A DNA stretch of 64,000 bases from Magnetospirillum gryphiswaldense MSR-1 v2 (GTDB lineage: Bacteria; Pseudomonadota; Alphaproteobacteria; Rhodospirillales; Magnetospirillaceae). How positions within the stretch are numbered: the stretch's first letter is position 1; every line of letters starts with the position of its first letter. The stretch is from the NCBI RefSeq assembly GCF_000513295.1, contig NC_023065.1:3642501-3706500 (forward strand), in the 5' to 3' direction. Shown piece after piece: positions 38,106-52,054 of this stretch. Position numbers and translations under genes: made by a program. The notes beneath the pieces were generated by a model. It worked only from the letters and a program-made list of their open reading frames with translations. It was not told the origin of the DNA and ran no database searches.

Positions 38106-38132
38106 GTGGCCCTCTCCTTGGCTGTTAGGCAG

Positions 38133-38462
38133 CTAGTCCTTTTCGATGGTGCATTGCAGCGGATGTTGGTTCTGCCGGGCCAGATCCATGACCTGGGTCA
38201 CCTTGGTTTCCGCCACTTCGTACGTGTACACGCCGCAGATCCCGACGCCCCGCGTATGGACATGCAGCATGATGCGCGTGGCGTCCTCGCGGGATTTGTT
38301 GAAAAAATGCTCAAGCACATGGACGACGAACTCCATCGGCGTGTAGTCGTCGTTCAGCATCAGCACTTTGTACATGGACGGCTTTTTCGTCTTGGGGCGG
38401 GTCTTGATGACCACCCCGGTCTGATTGTCGCCGTTCTGCTTGTCGTCGTTATGATCGCTCAT
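38133..38462 (-). CDS. clpS: ATP-dependent Clp protease adaptor
   Basis: A 109-residue adaptor that hands N-degron substrates to ClpA. The flexible N-terminus is followed by the core [57 protein letters not shown] and [20 protein letters not shown]. The hydrophobic pocket residues and [10 protein letters not shown] loop are complete. The open frame reaches further upstream; ATG 38462 (MSDHNDD) gives the family length and is preferred over ATG 38489, neither having a strong ribosome site. The clpS-clpA order is canonical. Confidence 0.95.
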   Translation of the reverse strand: MSDHNDDKQNGDNQTGVVIKTRPKTKKPSMYKVLMLNDDYTPMEFVVHVLEHFFNKSREDATRIMLHVHTRGVGICGVYTYEVAETKVTQVMDLARQNQHPLQCTIEKD

Positions 38463-38550
38463 GGTCTCGTTTGCGAGATTGGTGCCCATCGGTACACGCC
38501 TATCATATTGGGCAAAATCGCAGAACGAAAAGAGGGTCTTTGCGTCTGCG

Positions 38551-38585
38551 AAAAAGAAAACGGCCCGGCGCATTGCGCCGGGCCG
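38551..38585 (-). terminator. Rho-independent terminator after phasin gene
   Basis: A GC-rich stem of about 12 bp (CGGCCCGGCGCA, 38561-38572, with its complement to 38585) is followed on the leftward strand by GTTTTCTTTTT (38551-38560). It lies 24 bases after the phasin stop and before clpS. Confidence 0.85.
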
Positions 38586-38608
38586 TCAAAATAGCAGGAA
38601 AAACCAGC

Positions 38609-39265
38609 TTAGACGCCGGGCTTGGTGAACTTCTCGACCACCGCCTTGACGCGGGCGTTCAACGGCGCCACCGCATCCTCGACCAGCTTGACCGACAGGT
38701 CGCCCAGGCGCGGCGCCTCGGTCAACAGGCGGTCCAACTGCGCCTTGACCTGGGCGGATTGCAGATCGATCAGTTCGCGCATGGTCTTGGCCGCCATCAA
38801 TTGCTTGGACAAGGCCACGCCTTCGTCAACGCTCTGCTGGGCCAGGCCATAGACGGTGTTGCCCAAATTCTGCAAGCCCTGCGACAGCACTTCCGACGAG
38901 GCGACGACGGCATCAAGGGCATCCTTGGCAGCAGCCGACAATTCTTCATAGGATTTCAGCGCCGCGGCCTGGGCCCGGGCGGCGGCATCGCTTTGAGCCG
39001 GGGCCGGTTCGGCGATGGCAGCGACAACCTCGACCACCGGGGCGGCCTCAACCACAACCGGAGCTTCAACTTCAACCACAGCCGGAGCCGGGACCGCAAC
39101 TTCAACCGGGGCAGCGACGACGACCGGGGCTTCAGCCACAACCGGAGCTTCAACGGCGACCGGGGTCGGGGCCGGGGCGGTCGCGGCGGGCTTGGCTGCA
39201 ACCTTGGCGGCGGCGGATTTGGGGGCAGCGGTTTTCTTGGCGGCGGGCTTGGCGGGGGTAGTCAT
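38609..39265 (-). CDS. Phasin family protein with Ala/Pro/Val-rich N-terminus
   Basis: A 218-residue protein. Residues 1-30 are Lys/Ala/Pro-rich (PAKPAAKKTAAPKSAAAK); 30-90 form a low-complexity run of APVVVEA-type repeats; ~95-215 form a helical phasin domain with YEELSAAAKDALDAVVASSE, KTMRELIDLQSAQVKAQLDR and DAVAPLNARVKAVVEKF. Phasins coat polyhydroxyalkanoate granules and set their number and size. The basic-alanine head resembles PhaF/histone-H1-like tails that tether granules to DNA, here an inference. A terminator follows; the ~150-base upstream region presumably holds its own promoter. No pha biosynthesis gene is nearby. Confidence 0.8.
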   Translation of the reverse strand: MTTPAKPAAKKTAAPKSAAAKVAAKPAATAPAPTPVAVEAPVVAEAPVVVAAPVEVAVPAPAVVEVEAPVVVEAAPVVEVVAAIAEPAPAQSDAAARAQAAALKSYEELSAAAKDALDAVVASSEVLSQGLQNLGNTVYGLAQQSVDEGVALSKQLMAAKTMRELIDLQSAQVKAQLDRLLTEAPRLGDLSVKLVEDAVAPLNARVKAVVEKFTKPGV

Positions 39266-39418
39266 TGGCGGAGCATCCCTATGGGCTGGCGATCAGATGG
39301 GGCGCCGGGCACACCAGAAGAGCGCATGCTGCGACGCAATATAGGCAGTGTGTGCGATCCCCAAGCGCAAAGTCAAGGTCATTTTGTGCAGTGCAGCAAA
39401 AGCTTAATTTTAGCCTCC

Positions 39419-40081
39419 CTAGCGTACCATTCCGTGGGCTCCGACCTTCAGTGAAAACGTCGACACCTCGCCGTTGCGCAGCTTCGCTTCGTATTGCGGG
39501 TCGACGGGGATCGGGCCGGGCCGGGCCACGGCGATCTTGGTGGGATCGGCGGCGAAAAGCGGTGCGGCGAAGGCCAGGGCGTTCAGGTCGGTCTCGGGAT
39601 AGGCCCACCCGGTAAACCGGAACTGGCCATCCTTGCAACTGGCCGCCGCCCAGTGATAGCCGCGCGACGGCAATTCGCGCCCCACCGCCGGCGGGCCGAA
39701 CAGTCCGGCGGCGGTGAAATCGCCGACCAGACTGGCGTAAGCCGCCTCATCCAATTGCACCTTGCCTTCGCTCGCCCGCCACGGCCCCAGCAGGTCGTCG
39801 GCGGACAAGTCCGCCGCATTGCCCGGCGCCGTCACCTTGACCGTCAGCACGCGGCGGACCGAATCCAGTTCGTACAGGCGCAATTGCTGGTCGTAAATAC
39901 CGTTATAAACCAGACGGAAGCGATCGGGCGTCCCGGCCTGACAGGTGGCGCGGATGTCGTCGCCGGCCACATACGAGAACCAATGGAACTTGCGGGTGAG
40001 CGGATCGCCCATATCGCCGCCGCCATAAGTGCACCCGGCCAAAACCAAACCCGAGAGCAAGACTGGGAAAATCCGCCGCAT
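39419..40081 (-). CDS. Putative lipoprotein of unknown function
   Basis: A 220-residue protein with a lipobox: RRIFPVLLSGLVLAGC puts the lipidated cysteine at residue 17 (LAGC). The remainder (HWFSYVAGDDIRATCQAGTP, DQQLRLYELDSVRRVLTV) is a beta-rich region with no family I can name. AAGGATG six bases upstream selects ATG 40081 rather than the longer frame. It is divergent from the D,D-carboxypeptidase gene (about 175 bases between starts); a relation to the cell wall is possible but not shown. Confidence 0.72.
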   Translation of the reverse strand: MRRIFPVLLSGLVLAGCTYGGGDMGDPLTRKFHWFSYVAGDDIRATCQAGTPDRFRLVYNGIYDQQLRLYELDSVRRVLTVKVTAPGNAADLSADDLLGPWRASEGKVQLDEAAYASLVGDFTAAGLFGPPAVGRELPSRGYHWAAASCKDGQFRFTGWAYPETDLNALAFAAPLFAADPTKIAVARPGPIPVDPQYEAKLRNGEVSTFSLKVGAHGMVR

Positions 40082-40256
40082 GGAATCATCCTTTCGCCAA
40101 CGCACAAATTTTATAGGCTCAAATCCACGTCGCCGCCAACACGTCTGAATGGAAGTTATCGAACGAACGCCGGGAAAGTGGACACGAAATTGTGATTTCT
40201 TTAAGGTCTTCGGCGGATTGTTAATCTGCCGTCTTTACCAGGGGAAGGTTGGACCA

Positions 40257-41492
40257 TTGCCATTGCTCCGTCACATCACCGGCTTGGTGGGTCGCGCCTT
40301 GATGCTGATGACCATTTTGGTCTTGGCTCCGCACACTGCCCATGCCCGCGACGATCGCTATGCGTCCATCGTCGTCGATGCCGATAACGGCAATGTGCTT
40401 TATGCCGTCAATCCCGATCGCCGGTCCTACCCCGCCTCGTTGACCAAGGTGATGACGCTGTACCTTTTGTTTGACGCGCTTGAACAGGGCAAGCTGACCT
40501 TGAATTCGCGCATGCCGGTGTCGGCCCATGCCACCCGTCAGTCGCCGTCGAAATTGAACCTGAAAGTGGGCGACCGTATCGACGTGGAAGACGCGGTTTT
40601 GTCGCTGGTAACCAAGTCGGCCAATGACGTCGCCGTGGTGGTGGCGGAAGCCATCGGCGGCAGCGAGGACGACTTCGCCGAGATGATGACCCGCAAGGCT
40701 CGGCAATTGGGCATGAACTCGACCACCTACCGCAACGCCTCGGGCTTGCCCGACATGGGGCAGATTTCGACGCCGCGCGATCAGGCCACCCTGGCCCGCG
40801 CCCTGGTCCGCCACCATGGCCGCTATTACCACTATTTCTCCACCCGCCAGTTCAACTGGCAGGGTCAGCCCATCAGCACCCATAACCGGTTGATGCTGCG
40901 CTATCAAGGCGCCGACGGCATCAAGACCGGCTATATCAACGCCTCGGGCTTCAATCTGATCGCCTCGGCCAAGCGCGACGGCAAGCGCATCGTCGGCGTC
41001 GTCTTTGGCGGCAATACCGCCGGTTGGCGTGACAACAACATGGCGCAGATTCTCGACAAGGGCTTCGCTCGCCTGGGCCGCGGCGCCGAAATGCGGTCCG
41101 CCGCCATCGAGGAAGAAGACCGGGCCGATCTGGACAAGCTGATCGCCAGCGCCGCCAGTGAACCCACGAACAAGGGCAGCAATACCGCTCGGGCATCGTT
41201 CAAGGCCCCGGCGGCGGATCAGGATGTGGGGGACGCCGATCCCGATTCCTGGGGCATCCAAGTCGGCGCCTTCGGCGATTATAAGACTTCCCACAAGGCC
41301 GCCAGCACCGCCGCCAAGAAATTGGGTGCCTTGGTTTCCGTCGCCACCGTTGACGTGGCTAAGGCCAAATCCGGCAAGCAGGTGGTTTATCGCTCGCGCC
41401 TGACCGGTTTCACCGAGGATCAGGCCCGCGCCGCCTGCAAGCGGCTGACCAAGGCCAAGCAAGCCTGCAAGGTGGTTCAGCCCACCGCCTGA
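40257..41492 (+). CDS. D-alanyl-D-alanine carboxypeptidase with SPOR domain
   Basis: A ~411-residue peptidase S11 (DacA/DacF type) that trims the terminal D-Ala of peptidoglycan stem peptides. A signal peptide (TGLVGRALMLMTILVLAPHTAHA) leads to the catalytic domain with SxxK in YPASLTKVM (S61, K64), the SAN triad (121-123) in TKSANDVAVVV and KTG (223-225) in DGIKTGYINAS. The C-terminus (~325-405) is a SPOR domain (WGIQVGAFGDYKTSHKAAS), which binds denuded glycan strands and targets proteins to the division septum. No ATG is suitable; TTG 40257 follows GGGGAAGG by 8 bases. It is followed by a strong terminator. Confidence 0.9.
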   Translation: MPLLRHITGLVGRALMLMTILVLAPHTAHARDDRYASIVVDADNGNVLYAVNPDRRSYPASLTKVMTLYLLFDALEQGKLTLNSRMPVSAHATRQSPSKLNLKVGDRIDVEDAVLSLVTKSANDVAVVVAEAIGGSEDDFAEMMTRKARQLGMNSTTYRNASGLPDMGQISTPRDQATLARALVRHHGRYYHYFSTRQFNWQGQPISTHNRLMLRYQGADGIKTGYINASGFNLIASAKRDGKRIVGVVFGGNTAGWRDNNMAQILDKGFARLGRGAEMRSAAIEEEDRADLDKLIASAASEPTNKGSNTARASFKAPAADQDVGDADPDSWGIQVGAFGDYKTSHKAASTAAKKLGALVSVATVDVAKAKSGKQVVYRSRLTGFTEDQARAACKRLTKAKQACKVVQPTA

Positions 41493-41527
41493 TAGCGGGT
41501 ATCCAAGGGCCAGAGCGAAGACAAATT

Positions 41528-41562
41528 AAAAGGCCGCGGGGTGTCGCCACCCCACGGCCTTT
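41528..41562. terminator. Bidirectional terminator between dac gene and lpd
   Basis: The stem AAAGGCCG...CGGGGTG pairs with CCACCCC...CGGCCTTT over a short TCG loop. TCGTTTTTC follows on the rightward strand, and TTTTAATTTG follows the mirror stem on the leftward strand. It therefore can end both the carboxypeptidase message and the TCA operon at the lpd end. Confidence 0.82.
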
Positions 41563-41587
41563 CGTTTTTCTTGGACAATCCTGAACT

Positions 41588-42994
41588 TTAGGTATGCAAG
41601 GCGCGCTTGTTGGCGGCCAGGCAGGCTTCCTTCACCGCTTCGCCCAAACCGGGATGCGAGTGGCAGGTACGGGCCACGTCCTCGGCGGAAGCGCCGAATT
41701 CCATGGCCATGACCATTTCCGCCAACAGGTCGCCGGCATTGGGGCCGACGATGTGGGCACCCAGCACGCGGTCGGTGGCGGCGCAGGCCAGCACCTTGAC
41801 GAAGCCTTCGGTCTCGTTCATGGACCGCGCCCGGCCATTGGCCGAGAACGGGAACTTGCCGGCATTGTAGGCGATGCCCTCGGCCTTCAACTGTTCCTCG
41901 GTCTTGCCGACGGCAGCCACTTCCGGCCAAGTGTAGACCACACCGGGGATGACGTCGTAATTGACATGGCCGTGTTCACCGGCCAGCAGCTCGGCCAGGG
42001 CGACGCCCTCTTCTTCCGCCTTGTGGGCCAGCATGGCGCCACCGATGACGTCACCGATGGCGAAGACGCCGGGTACGTTGGTGCGGAAGTAATGGTCGAC
42101 CTTGATGAAGCCGCGCGCATCCTTCTCGATGCCGACATTTTCCAGGCCCAGACCATCGGTGTAGGGCTTGCGGCCGATGGCCACCAGCACCACGTCGGCC
42201 TTGATCTCTTCAGCCGTGCCGCCGGCGGCGGGTTCCACCGTCAGGGTCACGCCCTTGCCCTTCTTCTCCGCCTTGGTCACCTTGGTGCCCAGCTTGAAGT
42301 CCATGCCCTGCTTGGCCAGGATCTTCTGCATGGTCTTGGAGACTTCGCCGTCATTGGTCGGCAGGATCTTGTCGAGGAACTCGACCACGGTCACCTTGGT
42401 GCCCAGGCGCCGCCACACGGTGCCCAATTCCAGGCCGATGACGCCGCCACCAATGACCACCATGCTCTTCGGGGTCTTGTCCAGCTTCAGCGCGCCGGTG
42501 GAGGAAACGATCACCTCCTCGTCGATCTCGACACCCGGCAAGGGGGTGACGTCGGAGCCGGTGGCGATGATGATGGCCTTGGCGGTCACCACCTGCTCGC
42601 CGTCCTTGCCGGTCACCTTGACGGTGCCGGCCCCGGTGATTTCACCGGCGCCGATCAGGTAGGTCACCTTGTTCTTCTTCATCAAGAACTCGATGCCCTT
42701 GGTGTTGTCGCTGACCACCTTGTCCTTGTGCGACATCATGCCGGCGACGTCGATTTCCACCTTGCCGATCTTGACGCCGAAGGCAGCGTATTCGTGGCTG
42801 GCGGCTTCATAGGCGTGCGAGGCCGACAGCAGGGCCTTGGACGGGATGCAGCCGACGTTCAGGCAGGTGCCGCCCAGGGCGCCGCGCTTTTCGATGATGG
42901 CGGTCTTCAGGCCCAACTGGCCGGCACGGATGGCGGCGACGTAACCGCCGGGGCCGCCACCGATGATGACGACGTCGAAGCTGTTTTCGCTCAT
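41588..42994 (-). CDS. lpd: Dihydrolipoyl dehydrogenase (E3)
   Basis: A 468-residue FAD enzyme that reoxidises the lipoyl arm of E2 and reduces NAD+. FAD-binding [17 protein letters not shown] is at the N-terminus, the redox disulfide in [18 protein letters not shown]-binding [10 protein letters not shown] in the middle, and the active-site base in [12 protein letters not shown] at the C-terminus. Last gene of the mdh-sucCDAB-lpd operon, so it likely serves the 2-oxoglutarate complex; another E3 for pyruvate dehydrogenase may be elsewhere. A hairpin (43028-43051) separates it from sucB. Confidence 0.97.
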   Translation of the reverse strand: MSENSFDVVIIGGGPGGYVAAIRAGQLGLKTAIIEKRGALGGTCLNVGCIPSKALLSASHAYEAASHEYAAFGVKIGKVEIDVAGMMSHKDKVVSDNTKGIEFLMKKNKVTYLIGAGEITGAGTVKVTGKDGEQVVTAKAIIIATGSDVTPLPGVEIDEEVIVSSTGALKLDKTPKSMVVIGGGVIGLELGTVWRRLGTKVTVVEFLDKILPTNDGEVSKTMQKILAKQGMDFKLGTKVTKAEKKGKGVTLTVEPAAGGTAEEIKADVVLVAIGRKPYTDGLGLENVGIEKDARGFIKVDHYFRTNVPGVFAIGDVIGGAMLAHKAEEEGVALAELLAGEHGHVNYDVIPGVVYTWPEVAAVGKTEEQLKAEGIAYNAGKFPFSANGRARSMNETEGFVKVLACAATDRVLGAHIVGPNAGDLLAEMVMAMEFGASAEDVARTCHSHPGLGEAVKEACLAANKRALHT

Positions 42995-43027
42995 GGATCA
43001 GTTTCCCCGATTTCTAATCAGAACAAA

Positions 43028-43051
43028 GGGGCCCCGCTTGCGCGGGGCCCC
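43028..43051 (-). terminator. Intercistronic hairpin between sucB and lpd
   Basis: GGGGCCCCGC pairs perfectly with GCGGGGCCCC across a TTGC loop, 7 bases after the sucB stop. On the transcript strand CTTTGTTC follows, a weak T tract. It may partially terminate, or protect the sucAB message from 3' exonucleases. Confidence 0.55.
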
Positions 43052-43057
43052 AGCTTG

Positions 43058-44272
43058 TTACATGTCCAGCAGGATGCGCTGCGGGTCTTCGATGCATTCC
43101 TTGACACGCACCAGGAACGACACCGCCTCGCGGCCGTCGATAATGCGGTGGTCATAGGACAGCGCCAGATACATCATCGGGCGGGCTTCGATCTTGCCGT
43201 CAGGCATGACCATCGGACGCTGCTGCACCTTGTGCATGCCCAGAATACCCGATTGCGGGGTGTTCAGGATCGGCGTGCTCATCAGCGAGCCATAGACGCC
43301 ACCATTGGAGATGGTGAAGGTGCCGCCGGTCAGGTCTTCCATGGAAAGCTTGCCGTCACGGGCCTTCTTGCCCAGACCGGCGATGGCCTGCTCGACGCCG
43401 GCGAAGCTGAGCTGGTCGGCATTGCGCACCACCGGAACCACCAGACCCTGCGGGGTGCCGACGGCGACGCCGATGTCGTAGTACTTCTTGTAGACCAGAT
43501 CGGTGCCGTCGATCTCGGCATTGACCGCCGGCCAATCCTTGAGCGCCGAGATACAGGCCTTCACGAAGAAGGACATGAAGCCCAGCTTGGTGCCGTGACG
43601 CTTCTCGAACTGGTCCTTGTACTGGTTGCGCACGGCGAACAGCGCGCCCATGTCCACTTCGTTGAAAGTGGTCAGCATGGCGGCGGTGTTCTGCGCTTCC
43701 TTCAGGCGGCCGGCGATAGTCCGGCGCAGACGGGTCATGGCGACGCGGTCTTCCAGATCGGCCTTGGCACGCGGGCCCGAGGGGGCGGCAGCCTTGGGCG
43801 CGGCAGCCGGAGCAGCAGCGGCGGCGATGACGTCGCCCTTGGTCACCCGACCGCCCTTGCCCGAACCGGCGATGGCGATGGGGTTGAGGCCGACATCGGC
43901 GGCCAGCTTGGCGGCAGCCGGGAAAGCGGCGGCGGCGGGAGCGGCAGCCGGGGCCGGAGCGGCGGCGGGAGCCGGAGCAGCCGCCGGAGCCGGAGCAGCG
44001 GCGGGCTTGGCCGCCGGAGCGGCGACAGCGCCGGAACCAGCGCCGATGGAGCCCAGCACCGCGCCGACTTCGACGGTGGTGCCGGCGGCGGCCACGATCT
44101 CGGTCAGCACGCCAGCCGCCGGGGCCGGCACTTCAACGGTCACCTTGTCGGTTTCCAGCTCGACGATGGGCTCGTCGGCCTTGACCGCATCACCAACATT
44201 CTTGAACCACTTGGCGATGGTGGCTTCGGTAACGGATTCGCCCAGGGTGGGCACCGTGATCTGAGTGGTCAT
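43058..44272 (-). CDS. sucB: 2-oxoglutarate dehydrogenase E2, dihydrolipoyl succinyltransferase
   Basis: A 404-residue E2 core. The lipoyl domain has the modified lysine in [14 protein letters not shown]; a long Ala/Pro linker follows (~85-150), then the E1/E3-binding domain ([18 protein letters not shown]) and the acyltransferase domain ending [20 protein letters not shown], with the catalytic His and Asp of HRIIDG. The product is succinyl-CoA. It lies 22 bases after sucA with no hairpin between. GC-rich linker codons produce long antisense frames that are not genes. Confidence 0.97.
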   Translation of the reverse strand: MTTQITVPTLGESVTEATIAKWFKNVGDAVKADEPIVELETDKVTVEVPAPAAGVLTEIVAAAGTTVEVGAVLGSIGAGSGAVAAPAAKPAAAPAPAAAPAPAAAPAPAAAPAAAAFPAAAKLAADVGLNPIAIAGSGKGGRVTKGDVIAAAAAPAAAPKAAAPSGPRAKADLEDRVAMTRLRRTIAGRLKEAQNTAAMLTTFNEVDMGALFAVRNQYKDQFEKRHGTKLGFMSFFVKACISALKDWPAVNAEIDGTDLVYKKYYDIGVAVGTPQGLVVPVVRNADQLSFAGVEQAIAGLGKKARDGKLSMEDLTGGTFTISNGGVYGSLMSTPILNTPQSGILGMHKVQQRPMVMPDGKIEARPMMYLALSYDHRIIDGREAVSFLVRVKECIEDPQRILLDM

Positions 44273-44294
44273 CTTCTGGTTTCCCTATTTGAAC

Positions 44295-47258
<2,964 letters not shown>

Positions 47259-47360
47259 ATTGGGCTGACGCGGGGGATACCGCATCCCTTTCTGCCAAGT
47301 CGGGACGGGGCGGCGCCGCCGGGCGCCGTCCGTCACGGCGCTAAAACCAAGACAAGGATA

Positions 47361-47392
47361 CGGCCCGATGCTCCGGCGGGTGCATCGGGCCG
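47361..47392 (-). terminator. Intercistronic hairpin between sucD and sucA
   Basis: CGGCCCGATGC (47361-47371) pairs with GCATCGGGCCG (47382-47392) over a 10-base loop, 11 bases after the sucD stop. The leftward transcript continues TATCCTTG, so it is not a strong terminator; it likely attenuates or stabilises. The 144-base gap to sucA shows no other feature. Confidence 0.5.
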
Positions 47393-47402
47393 TTTATACC
47401 TC

Positions 47403-48278
47403 TTAGCCCTTCAGGACCTTGAGCATGGTCGAACCCAGCGAGGCCGGGCTGTCAGCGACAGCGATACCGGCGGAACGCATGGCGTCGATCTTGAAGTCGG
47501 CGGTGTCGTTGCCGCCCGAGATCACCGCGCCGGCATGGCCCATGCGGCGGCCCGGAGGCGCGGTACGACCGGCGATGAAACCAACCGTCGGCTTCTTGAT
47601 CTTGGACGAGCGCAGCAGCTCGGCCCCCTGGACCTCGGCGTCGCCGCCGATTTCACCGATCATGATGATCGCTTCGGTTTCCGGGTCGTCCAGGAACATC
47701 TGCAAGCTGTCGACGAAGTTGGTGCCGTTGATCGGGTCACCACCGATACCGATGCAGGTGGTCTGGCCCAGACCGGCAGCAGTGGTCTGCGCCACCGCTT
47801 CATAGGTCAGGGTGCCGGAACGCGAGACGATACCGACCTTGCCGCGCTGGTGGATGTGACCGGGCATGATGCCGATCTTGCATTCACCGGGGGTGATGAC
47901 GCCCGGGCAGTTCGGCCCGATCAGGCGGGTCTTGGAACCAACCAGGGCACGCTTGACGGTCAGCATGTCGGCCACCGGGATACCCTCGGTGATGCAGACG
48001 GCCAGCTCGATCTCGGCGTCGATGGCTTCCAAGATGGCGTCGGCGGCGAACGGCGGCGGCACATAGATGACGCTGGCGTTGCAACCGGTCTTGGCCTTGG
48101 CCTCGGCGACGGTGTCGAACACCGGCAGGTCCAGGTGCTTGGAGCCGCCCTTACCGGGGGTCACGCCGCCGACCATCTTGGTGCCGTAGGCGATGGCCTG
48201 TTCGGAGTGGAAGGTGCCCTGAGCGCCGGTGAAGCCCTGGCAGATCACCTTGGTGTTGGCATTAACGAGAACGGCCAT
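47403..48278 (-). CDS. sucD: Succinyl-CoA synthetase, alpha subunit
   Basis: A 291-residue subunit that binds CoA and carries the phosphohistidine. [19 protein letters not shown] is the CoA-binding N-terminus, and the active histidine is in [24 protein letters not shown] and [19 protein letters not shown] are typical. It starts 1 base after the sucC stop; both subunits are translated together. Its hairpin-bounded 3' end separates it from sucA. Confidence 0.97.
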   Translation of the reverse strand: MAVLVNANTKVICQGFTGAQGTFHSEQAIAYGTKMVGGVTPGKGGSKHLDLPVFDTVAEAKAKTGCNASVIYVPPPFAADAILEAIDAEIELAVCITEGIPVADMLTVKRALVGSKTRLIGPNCPGVITPGECKIGIMPGHIHQRGKVGIVSRSGTLTYEAVAQTTAAGLGQTTCIGIGGDPINGTNFVDSLQMFLDDPETEAIIMIGEIGGDAEVQGAELLRSSKIKKPTVGFIAGRTAPPGRRMGHAGAVISGGNDTADFKIDAMRSAGIAVADSPASLGSTMLKVLKG

Positions 48279-48279
48279 G

Positions 48280-49476
<1,197 letters not shown>

Positions 49477-49567
49477 GGATTTACGCTCCCCTGTCGTGAC
49501 CTCACGCCCTTCAGCCCGCAAGGGCCGTCCGGCGCGACGCCGCGCAATTCAACGAAAGGGCGCCTGC

Positions 49568-49598
49568 GGCCCGCGATGCCGTCCCGGCATCGCGGGCC
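49568..49598 (-). terminator. Intercistronic hairpin between mdh and sucC
   Basis: GGCCCGCGATGCC (49568-49580) pairs with GGCATCGCGGGCC (49586-49598), a perfect 13-bp stem with a 5-base loop, 14 bases after the mdh stop. CTTTCGTTG occurs a little downstream on the transcript, so partial termination is plausible. The rest of the 135-base gap has no recognisable feature apart from the sucC ribosome site. Confidence 0.55.
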
Positions 49599-49611
49599 GA
49601 GCGCCTAAGGC

Positions 49612-50896
<1,285 letters not shown>

Positions 50897-51970
50897 CTAA
50901 TCCAACCCAACCAAGGAGCGGGCGAAGGCATTGGCGTCGAAGGGACGCAAATCTTCCGCCTTCTCGCCGACACCGATGGCATGAACCGGCAGGGCGAATT
51001 TTTCCGCCAGGGCCACCAGCACGCCGCCGCGCGCCGTGCCGTCCAGCTTGGTCAGCACCAGACCGGTGACATCGACCATGTCCTTGAACACCTCGACCTG
51101 GGAATGGGCGTTCTGGCCCACCGTCGCGTCCAAAACCAGCAGCACGTCGTGAGGTGCGGTTTCGTCCTGCTTCTTGATGACGCGCACCACCTTGCGCAGT
51201 TCCTCCATCAGATCGGCCTTGTTCTGCAAGCGCCCGGCGGTATCGACGAACAACAGATCGTCGCCGCGCTTGGCCGATTCGGCCATGGCGTCGAACACCA
51301 GACCAGCGGCATCGGCGCCGGTCTCACGCGAGAAAACCGGGCACTGGGTGCGTTCACCCCACACCTTCAACTGCTCGACGGCGGCGGCGCGGAAGGTATC
51401 GCCGGCGGCCAGTGCCACCTGTTTGCCCTGATCCTTGAAATGCTTGGCCATCTTGCCGATGGTGGTGGTCTTGCCGGAACCGTTGACGCCGACCACCAGC
51501 ACCACATGCGGGCGGGCCACGCAGGCCGGTTGCAGCGGCTTGGCCACGGGGGCCAGAATCTGCGCCACCTCCTCGGCCAACACCTGCTTGATTTCCTCGG
51601 CCCCCACATCCTGGCCGAAGCGGGTCTTGGCCAAACGCTTGGTGACGCGCGCGGCGGTGCCCACCCCCAGATCGGTGGTGATCAGCAGGTCTTCCAGATC
51701 TTCCAGGGCCTCGTCGTCCAGCTTGCGCTTGGTGAACAGATCGCCCAGTCCCTGGGTCAGCTTGGACGACGACTTGGTCAGGCCGCTTTTCAGCCGCGAC
51801 AGCCAGGATTGCGGTGCCTCGGCCAGGATTTCCGCCGGATGGGGGTCATCGACGAGGACGGCTTCGTCTTCGGGCGCCTCGACGGGTGGCACCGCCACGG
51901 CATCGGCTTCCGTCGCCGCCGTTTCCGATTTGCCGCCGAACAGCCGCCCGAACAATCCCTTGCCGCTCAT
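50897..51970 (-). CDS. ftsY: Signal recognition particle receptor FtsY
   Basis: A 357-residue SRP GTPase that docks ribosome-nascent-chain complexes at the inner membrane. The acidic A-domain (first ~55 residues, VPPVEAPEDEAVLVDDPHPA) precedes the N helices and G domain: G1 VVGVNGSGKTTTIGKMA, the DTFRAAAVEQLKVWGER insertion box, G3 FVDTAGRLQNK and G4 VLTKLDGTARGG. It ends LRPFDANAFARSLVGLD, the usual C-terminus. Last of a leftward dapF-mtaB-ftsY group, although a hairpin lies between mtaB and ftsY. AAGGACC precedes the start. Confidence 0.96.
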   Translation of the reverse strand: MSGKGLFGRLFGGKSETAATEADAVAVPPVEAPEDEAVLVDDPHPAEILAEAPQSWLSRLKSGLTKSSSKLTQGLGDLFTKRKLDDEALEDLEDLLITTDLGVGTAARVTKRLAKTRFGQDVGAEEIKQVLAEEVAQILAPVAKPLQPACVARPHVVLVVGVNGSGKTTTIGKMAKHFKDQGKQVALAAGDTFRAAAVEQLKVWGERTQCPVFSRETGADAAGLVFDAMAESAKRGDDLLFVDTAGRLQNKADLMEELRKVVRVIKKQDETAPHDVLLVLDATVGQNAHSQVEVFKDMVDVTGLVLTKLDGTARGGVLVALAEKFALPVHAIGVGEKAEDLRPFDANAFARSLVGLD

Positions 51971-52027
51971 GCCCTGGTCCTTTTATGGAAATCTGGTGGA
52001 AACACGCCCCGTTGTGGCACCGGGTGG

Positions 52028-52050
52028 ATGGCCGGGTCAAGCCCGGCCAT
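52028..52050 (-). terminator. Hairpin between mtaB and ftsY
   Basis: ATGGCCGGG (52028-52036) pairs with CCCGGCCAT (52042-52050) over TCAAG, 5 bases after the mtaB stop. No T run follows. Similar GGCCGGG-TCAAG-CCCGGCC palindromes are common intergenic repeats in alphaproteobacteria. Confidence 0.45.
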
Positions 52051-52054
52051 GACC

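Noticed and set aside
39000-39200. DNA tandem repeat or CRISPR-like array
   Set aside because: The repetition is the APVVVEA-type coding repeat of the phasin head; there are no spaced identical direct repeats, and no cas genes occur in the window.
43900-44050. Repetitive Ala/Pro DNA in sucB taken as a repeat element
   Set aside because: It is the flexible linker between the lipoyl and binding domains that is normal for E2 proteins.
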